A stretch of DNA of 64,000 bases from Megamerina dolium (Eukaryota; Arthropoda; Insecta; Diptera; Megamerinidae). Shown here in pieces: positions 43,350 through 53,032 of the stretch; positions within the stretch are counted from its first letter, which is position 1, and the number at the start of each line of letters is the position of its first letter. Made by a program: the position numbers and the translations under genes. Location of the stretch: the NCBI GenBank assembly GCA_963854835.1, contig OY978530.1, positions 38,412,639-38,476,638 of the forward strand, in the 5' to 3' direction. Below the pieces are notes generated by a model. The model was not told the origin of the DNA. It was given only the letters and a program-made list of their open reading frames with translations, and did no database searches.

Positions 43350-46300
43350 TTGCCCAAAATGCCGGACGAAAGCCTTCTTCAAGAGTTAGTCCAACAGCAG
43401 CAAAGATTCGCAGCATCGTTGCTCGAACAACAAAAGCAGTGGATGCAGTCAATCCAGCAGTCCATGTTTAGCACCAATAATCCTAATGGCACAGTGGTCC
43501 CACCGTTCCACTCATTCAACAAAGAGCACCAAAATTGGGAGTCCTATTTGGAGCAGCTTTCGCAGCATTTCATGGCATATTCGGTAAGCAATCCAGATAA
43601 GCAGAAATCATTTTTCCTATCGTGGATTGGTACAGAATTGTTTGAGCTTCTTAAAAATTTGTTTGGAGTTGCAATTCTGCAGTCGCAGACTTATAAACAA
43701 TTAACAGAGAAGTTGTCGGAACATTTCGAATCAAAACGTCACATAGTCGCAGCTCGCTATGAGTTTTTCAAACGCGAAATGAAACACACACAGACACACA
43801 GAGAATGGGTAGCAGACCTACGTGGTGTTGCAAGAGAGTGTAAATTTATTTGTAACGCAACAGGTTGCACAGCAAATTTTATTGATGAAATGATACGTGA
43901 TCAAATAATTGTACGTACACCATACGATCAAGTTCGCGCAGCCGCTCTTCAAAAATTACAGCCTTCGCTCGCAGATGTTTTGTTAATAGCTGAAACATTC
44001 GAAGCTACCACAACAACTGTGGCAACGCTTAAAGAGAACACAAGTTCATCCGCCTCGCAAATAAACGCAATGCAAACTAGAAAGAACGGCAGAAAAAAAG
44101 GTGAACAGCAAACCAAAAGAGAATATGAAATGAAACGTCAGTCATGCACAGGTTGTGGCTTCTCCCACACAAGAGAACAATGTAAATTCCGAAACGCGAT
44201 ATGTAATAAGTGTGCAAAAAAGGGACACATTGCTATCGTTTGTATGTCAAAGCTTAGTACATCTTATAATAGGATGAATTCAAAGCGAAAAGGTAACCAA
44301 AACAAAGACGAGAATGAACAGCGAATTGACACATTGGATGTAGTGAATACAGTTACAGGCATAGCAAAAGCTGAAACAAGCAAACAAATGATCGATTTGG
44401 AAATTTGTAACAAAACCATTCAATTTCAGATAGATTCAGGCGCAAGCGTTTCAATAATCAATTTGAAGACGTATAATTTATTGAACAGGCCGAAGTTGTC
44501 TAACAGCGATAAAACGTTATATGCCTTTGGACAAAATAAAATTCCAATTCTAGGCGAGCTACACACAGAAGAAAAGTTTGGAAGCAAACGGAAGAATATT
44601 CAAATCATAGTAGCAAACGTGGAAAACTCAAACAATCTTTTCGGTCTAGATTTATTTACAGCTTTTGGATTTCAGATCACACAGATTGCAAATGTAAACG
44701 TCTCTAGCGAGTATACGAAACAAATCGAAGCACTTAAGGAGAAGTATAAAGACATTTTCGACGATTCTAACATAGGTGTTATACAGAATTTTAAAGCAAG
44801 CGTACGTATGCAACCTACTGCAACGCCAAAATTTTTCAAGAGTAGGCAGATACCATTTGCACAAATTCCTAAGTTCCGAGAGGAAGCTAATAGGCTTATC
44901 AACGCCGGAATTTGGAAGCCGGTGAAGTTTAGCAACTGGGCATCACCAATAGTTTTAGCATCGAAACCGGATGGGTCAGTTCGAATTTGTGGTGATTTTA
45001 AAATTGCTGTAAACTCTCAATTAGACATCGAGCAATACCCATTGCCGACACGTGAAGCATTGTTACATACTATACGACACGGTACCCATTTTACAAAAAT
45101 AGATTTGAAAGATGCATATTTACAGATGGAGTTAGATGAAGCATCTAAGCAGGTGATGGTAGTAAATACACCGTTGGGTTTATTTCAATACCAACGACTA
45201 CCATACGGCATCGCCAGCGCACCAGCAATTTTTCAGCGCTATCTTGAACAAATTCTTAGTGGTATAGAAGGGTGTGGAAACTATTTAGACGATATAATTA
45301 TTACTGCGCCTTCGTTACAAGAACATATTCGTCGAGTAGAGCAAGTTTTAAAGATACTTTTAGAAAACGGTATCAGGTGCAAGAAGCAAAAGTGTTTCTT
45401 CTTAAAAGAGGAAATCGTGTATTTAGGCAGGAAGATAAGTGCGAGAGGAATTCTTCCAGATGATTCAGGGGTATACGCAGTTAAACAACTCAATCCACCT
45501 GCAAACCTATCGCAGTTAGAAGCGTTTATTGGCAAAATAAATTATTATTGTAATTTCATCCCGAACTTTTCTCAATTAGCGGCTCCTTTAAACAAGCTAC
45601 GTCGCAAACACGCAACTTTTTCATGGGGCGTTGAACAACAAAATTCGTTTACTGCTCTCAAATCGCACATAATTAACGCTACGCAATTAGCTCATTTCAA
45701 TGAAGAGTTACCGCTTGCTCTCGCTGCAGATGCATCATCTTTTGGTATCGGTGCAGTTCTCTCGCACATCAACACTGATGGAAGCGAACGTCCTATAGCA
45801 TTTGCGTCTAAAACGTTAGACAAACATCAAATTAAATATAGTCAAATAGAAAAAGAAGGTCTTGCAATAGTGTTTGGCGTTCAAAAATTTCACCAGTACT
45901 TGTATGGTCGAAAGTTTTTGCTCATCACTGATCACAAGTCACTTGTAAACATATTCAATCCTAGTAAACATTTGCCGCAAATGACATCGAATCGTATACA
46001 GCGTTGGTCCATAATACTGAAGGCATATCAATTCGATATTAAGTACCGTAGTACGCACGCACATGGAAATGCAGATGCACTTTCCCGTTTACCTGTAAAC
46101 ACCGATGAACTCTTTGATAAAAGCGAAGCATGCTACAGTATCACAGAAATCCAATCACCTATCAATGCTGATATTATTCGCAAACACTCGCAACAAGATG
46201 GCATCCTACGTAAGGTACATACCTATGTTAAAACAGGTTGGCCAGAAAAGCTACCGCTCTTGGATACAGATATCCAACCGTATTTTCATCGCAGATTCGC

Positions 46301-47519
46301 TTTAACCATATATAACGATTTATTATGCTTGCATTCAGACGCAAATCGCATTATTATACCAAAATCGTTACAACCAAATATCTTGAAGTTATTACATGAA
46401 GGCCACTGGGGTACAGTTCGAATGAAGCAGTTGGCACGGCATCACGTTTGGTGGCCGAAAATCGACGACGATATAACAAAAGTAACTAAGCAGTGTGAGA
46501 TTTGTAAAGTTGGCAATCCAGCACCCTCACGCGAATATCTCAGTTGGCCAGAAGCAAAAAAACCATGGGAAAGAGTTCACATTGACTTCGCTGGACCGAT
46601 ATTTGATTCAATGTGGCTTATCTGCATAGACGCTTACTCACAATTTCCATTCGTAGTACAGTTATCGACAACTACCACTGATAATACAATACATGCCTTA
46701 AAATCTATATTTGCTATCGAAGGTTTTCCTATTTCACTGGTTAGTGACAATGGACCGCAGCTGACGTCGGAAGCCTTTCAACAATTTTGTAAAAATCACG
46801 GCATTACGCACATAACGACAGCACCATTTCATCCAGCTTCCAATGGACTCGCTGAGCGTTTTGTGCAAACGTTTAAAACAGCAGTTCGCAAAAATATTAG
46901 TGACGGCTTAACAATTCGAAGTGCCGTAGTAAAGTATTTAGCGACGTATCGATTTACACCAAATGCAAAAGGTAAGACACCCGCCGAACTTCTTCACGGT
47001 CGTTGCGTTCGTACCATCTTAAGCCAATTATTCGAGGCACCAGCACAACAAAAAACTGAAAGCACAAGTACATCAAAATATGACCCAAGCCAACCAGTCT
47101 ACGCCAGGAACTATGCGAAAGGGGAAAAATGGATAAAAGGTGTCATAATTCGTTCAATTGGAAAAATGATGTTTATGGTACAAACAAATATTGGTACTAT
47201 AAAGCGTCATATTAATCAACTTAAGCCAAGATCAGACATAGATGATAACAAGAAGTCAAACGAGATCGACATGCTTCCATCATACGTCTGGTCACCGATT
47301 GCTGAATCATCATCGAATCAACCAGATAATCGTGTATCAAGAGGCGAAGCAAACAATCGACTGAATCAACCAAAGCAAGGACATCAGTTTGAAGATCCAA
47401 ACATCGTGCCAGCACAGCAGAAGGAGACGGCTCAGCCATCAAGTGTTCCAATTCGGCATAGCACACGTTCTCGCCAGAAGGTCAATCGGTTCACAGCTCC
47501 TGATTTTAGAAGGACCTAA
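43350..47519 (+). CDS. Gypsy-C Gag-Pol polyprotein, 1389 aa, intact
   Basis: Order: Gln-rich N-terminus and capsid (about 1-260); two zinc knuckles, CTGCGFSHTREQC (variant CX2CX3HX4C, about 266) and CNKCAKKGHIAIVC (about 284); protease DSGASVSI (about 361). RT follows with PDGSVRICGDFK, KIDLKDAYLQMELDE and the catalytic NYLDDII (about 644). RNase H has AADASSFGIGAVL, EKEGLAIVF and TDHKSL. The integrase has the HEGH...CEIC zinc motif, VHIDFAGP, SDNGPQ and the catalytic Glu in NGLAERFVQ (about 1168). The tail is basic and Ser/Thr-rich. Gag and pol are one frame, so no ribosomal shift is needed. The start at 43350 follows the leader; it is the first ATG of the frame with Gag features. Confidence 0.93.
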   Translation: MPKMPDESLLQELVQQQQRFAASLLEQQKQWMQSIQQSMFSTNNPNGTVVPPFHSFNKEHQNWESYLEQLSQHFMAYSVSNPDKQKSFFLSWIGTELFELLKNLFGVAILQSQTYKQLTEKLSEHFESKRHIVAARYEFFKREMKHTQTHREWVADLRGVARECKFICNATGCTANFIDEMIRDQIIVRTPYDQVRAAALQKLQPSLADVLLIAETFEATTTTVATLKENTSSSASQINAMQTRKNGRKKGEQQTKREYEMKRQSCTGCGFSHTREQCKFRNAICNKCAKKGHIAIVCMSKLSTSYNRMNSKRKGNQNKDENEQRIDTLDVVNTVTGIAKAETSKQMIDLEICNKTIQFQIDSGASVSIINLKTYNLLNRPKLSNSDKTLYAFGQNKIPILGELHTEEKFGSKRKNIQIIVANVENSNNLFGLDLFTAFGFQITQIANVNVSSEYTKQIEALKEKYKDIFDDSNIGVIQNFKASVRMQPTATPKFFKSRQIPFAQIPKFREEANRLINAGIWKPVKFSNWASPIVLASKPDGSVRICGDFKIAVNSQLDIEQYPLPTREALLHTIRHGTHFTKIDLKDAYLQMELDEASKQVMVVNTPLGLFQYQRLPYGIASAPAIFQRYLEQILSGIEGCGNYLDDIIITAPSLQEHIRRVEQVLKILLENGIRCKKQKCFFLKEEIVYLGRKISARGILPDDSGVYAVKQLNPPANLSQLEAFIGKINYYCNFIPNFSQLAAPLNKLRRKHATFSWGVEQQNSFTALKSHIINATQLAHFNEELPLALAADASSFGIGAVLSHINTDGSERPIAFASKTLDKHQIKYSQIEKEGLAIVFGVQKFHQYLYGRKFLLITDHKSLVNIFNPSKHLPQMTSNRIQRWSIILKAYQFDIKYRSTHAHGNADALSRLPVNTDELFDKSEACYSITEIQSPINADIIRKHSQQDGILRKVHTYVKTGWPEKLPLLDTDIQPYFHRRFALTIYNDLLCLHSDANRIIIPKSLQPNILKLLHEGHWGTVRMKQLARHHVWWPKIDDDITKVTKQCEICKVGNPAPSREYLSWPEAKKPWERVHIDFAGPIFDSMWLICIDAYSQFPFVVQLSTTTTDNTIHALKSIFAIEGFPISLVSDNGPQLTSEAFQQFCKNHGITHITTAPFHPASNGLAERFVQTFKTAVRKNISDGLTIRSAVVKYLATYRFTPNAKGKTPAELLHGRCVRTILSQLFEAPAQQKTESTSTSKYDPSQPVYARNYAKGEKWIKGVIIRSIGKMMFMVQTNIGTIKRHINQLKPRSDIDDNKKSNEIDMLPSYVWSPIAESSSNQPDNRVSRGEANNRLNQPKQGHQFEDPNIVPAQQKETAQPSSVPIRHSTRSRQKVNRFTAPDFRRT

Positions 47520-47521
47520 AT

Positions 47522-47535
47522 TAAGAGGGGAGATG
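47522..47535 (+). other. Gypsy-C polypurine tract
   Basis: AAGAGGGGAGATG immediately before the 3' LTR, the usual plus-strand primer. Confidence 0.8.
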
Positions 47536-47700
47536 TGATATGTATTTTTATGTACTAAAAAAATGCAATTGGCAACACTATAACTATAACACTGTAACAC
47601 TTAACACATTTCCGCTTATTCATTCTTTTTTGTAATATACCTCACACGAGGCACACCGTTTGCTATATTGAAAATAAAAGTATTAACTTTAGATGCAACA
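47536..47700 (+). repeat. Gypsy-C 3' LTR (165 bp)
   Basis: Same as the 5' LTR except for CACGA inserted in CCTCA-GGCACACC and two substitutions (A for G in ATAACTATAAC; C for A in GATGCAACA). Confidence 0.9.
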
Positions 47701-47705
47701 CCGTC

Positions 47706-48676
47706 TATCTGACATCGCCAGAAACAACTACTCACGACCTCGCGACTTAAAGCATATGGTGGACAGGTTATAAGTCATAGCTACGTCTACCCCAGACGAA
47801 CTTGGCAACCAAAAAGTGGAACATTAACTTTGTGGTTGTTCCACAAACAAAGTCACTCCAATCTCACTATTTAAGGTTAGAGACCCGATGGGACATCCTC
47901 CAACGTTATTCTTCTCCACATAGAGCATTACGTGTGATTTATCCATTGTCCGAATCATGGTCACTGGCACTCCCATACTTCAAATCACCCACCCTCTAAA
48001 CTCAATCATCCTACAATGCCATCAGAAACATCTCCTTGAAAAGTACTCAATCCGCTTCATCATATGCTTCTGGATCTCCACGGGATTAAGTGTATCAAGA
48101 AAAACCGGCCTCACTCGCCAGCAACAAAATATATTTTTAGAACACCTCCCCTAGCACCCCAGATGGACCGTCCTAGCGCTTAAGGAAGGCACATGCTAAG
48201 TTACCAGTATTATACTAACACACTACGTGTTTTCCAGATGCCAATTAAGTAGAAGAGACCACGACGACGTTCCAGAGTGCATCCATGGATGCTTCGGACA
48301 CGGACCAATTATCCACTGACGACAGCGTATCACACGCCGTCAACCGTCATTTTCAACTTTAGCATATCAACAACATCCCGAAAACATGCTTCAATGCCAA
48401 CATTTCACCCCTTATCTGTAAAACCTTACTCCCATCTCGAATGGCGTTCAAAGAGTTACGCCGACAGAAAATCGTATGTATTTCTGGTATTGCTACCCGT
48501 AAATTAAAAGTCTCGTTTTTCATTATTTATATATCATTATCGCCTGATTAATGGCATGTTCCTTAGGATGCAACCTTTTACCAGTTATTTGAATTTGTAA
48601 AGGAAGTGGATTGAGGCCTGAGTCTGGTGTGGACACTCGTCTCTTATTTTTAATAGTATTGCAATGGTGGCGGAAT
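47706..48676 (+). pseudogene. BEL/Pao pol relic, right part
   Basis: After Gypsy-C the decayed BEL/Pao sequence continues. NFVVVPQTKSLQSHYLRLET near 47830, then RWDILQRYSSPHRALRVIY, fits the segment before the integrase where these elements have 'RYSSW--L-RV-AY'. ILQCHQKHLLEKYSIRF near 48010 could be the integrase zinc region ('H---H-G-Q'). Frames are broken. GGTGGCGGAA at 48666-48676 could be the polypurine tract and TGTTTACACC after it an LTR start. Confidence 0.5.
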
Positions 48677-49260
48677 GTTTACACCAGCATTATTGCCGAT
48701 CAAAAGTAATAAATTATTGTAAATAGTTGCCTTTCAATTGTAAATACGCATTAAATAACAAGAACCCCCATGAATATAAAATAGTGAATTACCACCAGTC
48801 GCTTCGTATTAGAAATGCATTCGTCTTTTTGTTAAACAAAAACCCACATTTTTCTGGGTATATACTAGAGTATTTTACCGGGCACATTTTTCTCTCCAAC
48901 CCAAAGATTTTCATTTTGTCTGGCTACTACTTCGGTGTAAGTCAAAAGTTTAAGATAACCACTTTATAAAAAATGATCTTGATGTTGGCCATGTCTTACA
49001 CCAACTAGTAATTTTTGGAGAAAATAGTTGGTTTTTCTTCAAGGATAATAAAGGATAAATTAATTTATTAATTTTGTGTCATTTTTTATTTTTTAAAATT
49101 TTTAATTAGTATTTTTCATCAACTGCCATGAATTTTCTCTTTCGTTTGATACTTACATCATTATACTGGGTGAAGTACAAAATTTGTTTTCATTTTTTTT
49201 GTGCTAAAAAGTGGGAAATTGTGAAAATCAATTTAAAGGTGGGTACTGATCAACTCAGAA
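48677..49260. other. Possible BEL LTR, then unassigned AT-rich sequence
   Basis: Begins TGTTTACACCAGC after a purine-rich stretch. AATAAA-type words lie near 48708 and 48753. No matching 5' LTR was found to confirm it. From about 48930 nothing is recognised. Confidence 0.35.
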
Positions 49261-49261
49261 G

Positions 49262-49690
49262 GCTTGCCCCTAACCGATAGCATTTACTAGAACGTTGATA
49301 CATTTTTCGACTACAATATTATAATAAGTAGAATTCCATAGTTTTTCCACGTCTAATATGAGCTTATTTATCATATTCTCTGCTGACCATGCTTCTACTT
49401 GAGCTTTTCTAAAAACATCTGCATTTTTAACGCTGTTTTCTACCCAAATTACAATTAACGTATTTTAATTATAGGTTCTTTAACTTCATCAAGTTTTAAT
49501 CCAGCTTCAACAACTAAATTTATTGTATCCGGGAAACATGGTAAGTACTTTTTGGCACCATTGAAGTTGTAGTGTTCACCAGGTTTTGCCCATTGTCGGT
49601 GATAATGCTGCGGATTTGCTTTTCCAAACGCTGCTGCTTGAATGGGAATACCTTAATGCGCAATCATTTTGGAAATGCACCCTTAATTGA
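49262..49690 (-). pseudogene. hAT transposase fragment
   Basis: The minus strand gives IRSIITDNGQNLVN, then GAKKYLPCFPDTINLVVEAG, then IVIWVENSVKNADVFRKAQVE and KLILDVEKLWNSTYYNI. The order 'VTDN--N-V', 'C--HTINLVV', 'I---V--S-K--D-LRK' and 'D---RWNSTY' is that of hAT/ZBED-type transposases. Two frame changes and a stop. The N-terminal BED finger and the C-terminal dimerisation domain are not seen. Confidence 0.6.
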
Positions 49691-49825
49691 TGAATTGGCG
49701 ATTTGAGGTGGTGGCATATTATCCTTAGTAACACAATTATATAAACGATTCTTACCATTTTGAAAATATTACTTCAATTCTTCACTCGCTGAGCTCGCTA
49801 CGCAAGTCAAAATCGTACATTATGC
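49691..49825. other. Unassigned spacer
   Basis: Sequence between the hAT fragment and the Penelope-like element. Nothing is recognised. Confidence 0.4.
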
Positions 49826-50835
49826 AAAAATTAAAGAAGACACTGACAAACGAAAAATGTACCAATATAATAACAAGGGAAAACAGCCAACCATAGAATT
49901 GCAGAACAAATGGAAAACAAGATCAATAAAAAACTACAGACACCGATATCAAAAACCTTTAACACTCATGGACTCACCTTAAACACGGACTGGTTCACAA
50001 ATAGAACAAAGATACCCATACCAAATGAAGTCGCCTGGCTGCTTTCACTTCGACCTAAATTCGCGCTGCCAATATCTAAAGAAACATTATCTTCCATTAA
50101 TATAATTGCCAACCTGGGGCAAGGCATGCAAACCATCGAGGACGCGAAGATAAAATATCTTGATAGATGCGATCTAGCAAGATATTTCAAAATATATTGA
50201 TGACATATTAGCCATAGTAAAGAGGCAAGATTTGCATACCATACTAAACACATTAAACAAACAACATCAACGAATACAATTTACTGTGGATCAAGAACAA
50301 AATAACAAAATTCCATACCTCGACGCAGAACTACATAAAATGGACAAAAATATTAAAATCAATTGGTATACTAAAAGTATATTCTCGGGTAGAATATTGA
50401 ATTTCAATTCAAACCACCCCATGACAGAAAATCAACACGGTAAGAGGATTTATATACAAGACATATAACATCACAGATGACCAAGTTAAACCTGAAATTT
50501 ACATCAAAATTATAAACATACTAACCAAGAACGGCTACTCACGACATCTAATTGATAAACTCATACTTTAGGAAAAGAGCAACAAAGCAATGTTGTTTAC
50601 GAAGTTTCATGCAAAGATAGTAGTGATCAGAAGTGCAACAAAGTATATATAGAGGCACCCAAAAGAACTTTCGGTATACGAATTGCCGAACGAGCAGACG
50701 TAAATAACAAGATTACAACAGCATTAGCACAACACTTACAAGAGAACAAACACATAGCGGGTTTCGACAATGCGAAAATATTAGAATTACCAAGACAAAG
50801 GAACAGAATGACAATTGAAACATTGAAATAGAAGA
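49826..50835 (+). pseudogene. Penelope-like element, internally deleted
   Basis: 49910-50200 encodes an N-terminal segment (VAWLLSLRPKFALPISKETL, NLGQGMQTIED). It is joined directly to the end of the RT palm: KYIDDILAIVKRQDLHTIL at 50190-50246, including the catalytic YIDD, then RIQFTVDQEQNNKIPYLDAE and NWYTKSIFSGRILNFNSNHP. At 50595-50830 VYEVSCKD, CNKVYIEAPKRTFGIRIAER and HLQENKH form a GIY-YIG-type endonuclease whose YIG reads YIE. Most of the RT fingers are deleted near 50190 and frames change there and near 50440. Penelope elements are a separate retroelement order. Confidence 0.75.
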
Positions 50836-51100
50836 CGAAAATAGCGATGAACCACAAAGAGGACACAGACAATATTAAACAAATTTACACGGCCAGCTGC
50901 AAAAAGTAAAGTAGAAGAGAAATAAACAAATTAAAACTTAAATACATAATTTTTTTTTTCGATTTGAAAAGAATATATATATCCACAGTTTCAGAAAATG
51001 AAGACGAAAAAAAAAATTGTTTTTTTAAAGATTTTGTTTTAAAAAATATTCTGTTGTATATCTGCAATACTTTATATTTATGTTTATATTTATATTTATG
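50836..51100. other. AT-rich spacer, no gene seen
   Basis: Contains A- and T-rich runs and TTTATATTTATATTTATG near 51080. Probably the end of the Penelope-like element or of the piggyBac 3' UTR. Confidence 0.4.
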
Positions 51101-51104
51101 TATG

Positions 51105-52665
51105 AAATTTATTAAAGCAGTTGTTAGTTTTATTAAAACAAAGTGAGACTCCACACTTCTCACAGCTTGTTTGTGTGTATCCCGTACATTCAGGCATTTT
51201 GCATCTTCCACGAGGGCAATTTTGTGGCCAATGTCCAACATTATCTGCTCGAAGATCCTTTGGAGGAACATACTGTGTTGGACCTCGCCGTTTCCTTGCT
51301 TGAAGCTCACTTTCAACTTCAACACTACTTCTTCCACGATTGTTGGATATTTCGGAAGCATGGCTGACATTGCCAAAAAGAATCCACCAGCTCCAGTCTG
51401 TATTGGCATAAATTTAGGTTGCCTGCACCATTCAGGTCTTTATAAACAAGCCACGAGTTTATAATGGACATATCAATAAGGTGGTATAAAACACAATGAT
51501 ACAATTTCCTGCTTCTCAAGCTAATGCGATATCTACCAATGAAGCTGTCCATAATATCGACTCCACCCATATGTGCATTGCAATCTTTGACAATTCGGAA
51601 ACGTGGAATATTGATTTTCTTTTTTCGGCTTTGTCAAATTTTTCTATTTGGGACACGGATTCTGCCCCAACACACTATGAAAGGAAAGCCACAACTTTGT
51701 TGTCTTTCCAGGTAACAGCTACTAACTCAACACCTTCCAAGTGCGCTACTTGTTCTTCGTAAAAACTGCGAGGAAAAGATTTTTTCATTAAGACTTTTTT
51801 GTCCGTAAGCTTGCAATTTAGTAATCTATTTGCTTATACGGTTCCCAGACCAAATATCCCTTGGTTAGCAAAATGGGTGACCAGCGGAATTTTCTTATAA
51901 AAATTGTCAAAGTACAAAATATGGTTAAAATTTCTATGAACCCCGCGAGATAGCAGAATGACGATATTTTCCACTGGTCCTAAATCTGGCTCATCATTTT
52001 GAGAGTTATATATTTCCCCGGTGTATATTTCAAATTTATGGGAATCACCCTTGACACTGCACATGACAAATAGTTTAAAACCACATTTATGCGGGTTATT
52101 GGAAAGATATTGTTTCATAAAATGAGCGACTTTCATAGCAAACATTTGTTCATAAATAGCCAATCTTTGATCCATGGGAATAGATATAAAATTTTCATTT
52201 AAACAATTGATAGGCCTTATCTTGAACAATCTATCAAGTTCAATATGATCCCGGGGTAAATGTTTTTCATTATTATTGAAATGAAGGTATCTGCGAATAG
52301 TCTCAAATCTGTTGTTTGTCATTAGTTTTTTTATTGGTTTAAAACCAACTTTTTTCATGTATAACAGAATAGCTATGTTTAAAGGTTTATCAATATTTCT
52401 TTGCAATGCATAGAGATTAGATACTTCCACAATTTTTTTAACCAGTTCCAGTGTTAAAATATATTAAAAAAAAATTGATAAGGAGTGCCAGTATCTAAAC
52501 GATCGTTTAATTTTGGTGGATACGTAAGAGTGCCACGAAAAGATGTTTGATCTGCATTCAAAATAAATTTTTTCATACTTCCACGACGACTGGCTTGGCT
52601 TGTTGAGGGATATAGTTCCACAAACTCTTCATCATGATCATCTTCCACGAGACTGCAGCTATGAC
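51105..52665 (-). pseudogene. piggyBac-type transposase (PGBD-like), broken
   Basis: From 52665 down: an acidic N-terminus (VEDDHDEEFVELYPSTS), a frame change near 52440, then 52430-51834 with NNRFETIRRYLHFNNNEKHL, DRLFKIRPI and the core. The region of the first catalytic Asp reads AIYEQM where relatives have D before EQM. The second Asp is in LYFDNFYKKIPLV near 51890 and the third in MGGVDIMDSFIGRY near 51540. A stop lies near 51670. A complete Cys-rich C-terminal domain (CPRGRCKMPEC, CEKCGVSLC) is at 51130-51250. The D-to-Y change and frame breaks make it inactive. The plus-strand ORFs over it are shadows. Confidence 0.8.
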
Positions 52666-52670
52666 TTTAA

Positions 52671-53032
52671 TTCGAAGGGGAAATCTTTCATAGATACCGT
52701 CAGCCGTAGACGGAATGTACGATTCATACTGTCCGCTAAGGATACACCTCATTTGGGACCACGCCCAGTCAGTATTATCTTACTATGCTGGACTTGCGAA
52801 CCAGTATGCCTGCGTACTAAACCCTTAACTCCGACTTCTGTAGCTTGTATTTTTTTGGCCCTGAGGGACCGCCGTTAAGCACTACTTTGCAGGACCGAGC
52901 TAGCCCAAAAAGACTCTTCACGCACGCCCTATAGAGTTATTCATCCGTTGCATATATATTTCTACTTCTACGCTGCCTTTCTTTCATCCTGAGCTCCTGG
53001 AGCGCTATTGCGGACCATTCCTTCATCTTAAC
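52671..53032 (-). other. R1-group copy 1, 3' UTR
   Basis: GC-moderate non-coding sequence after the ORF2 stop. It contains TTAAGGGTTTAGTACGCAGG-type words on the sense strand and ends near GAATTAAAG at the piggyBac junction. No tail repeat is visible. Confidence 0.5.

Larger units (their letters stand above)
43087..47700 (+). mobile_element. Gypsy-C: intact Ty3/gypsy retrotransposon
   Basis: A 4.6-kb element with two short LTRs, a primer-binding site, one uninterrupted gag-pol ORF and a polypurine tract. There is no env. LTRs differ by a 5-bp indel and two substitutions, so insertion was fairly recent. All catalytic positions I can check are present. It sits inside a much older BEL/Pao relic. 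Of everything in the window this is the best candidate for a mobile copy. Confidence 0.92.

Noticed and set aside
50885..51409. 174-codon minus-strand ORF as a separate gene
   Set aside because: It is an alternative frame over the piggyBac C-terminal region; the Cys-rich domain lies in a different frame.
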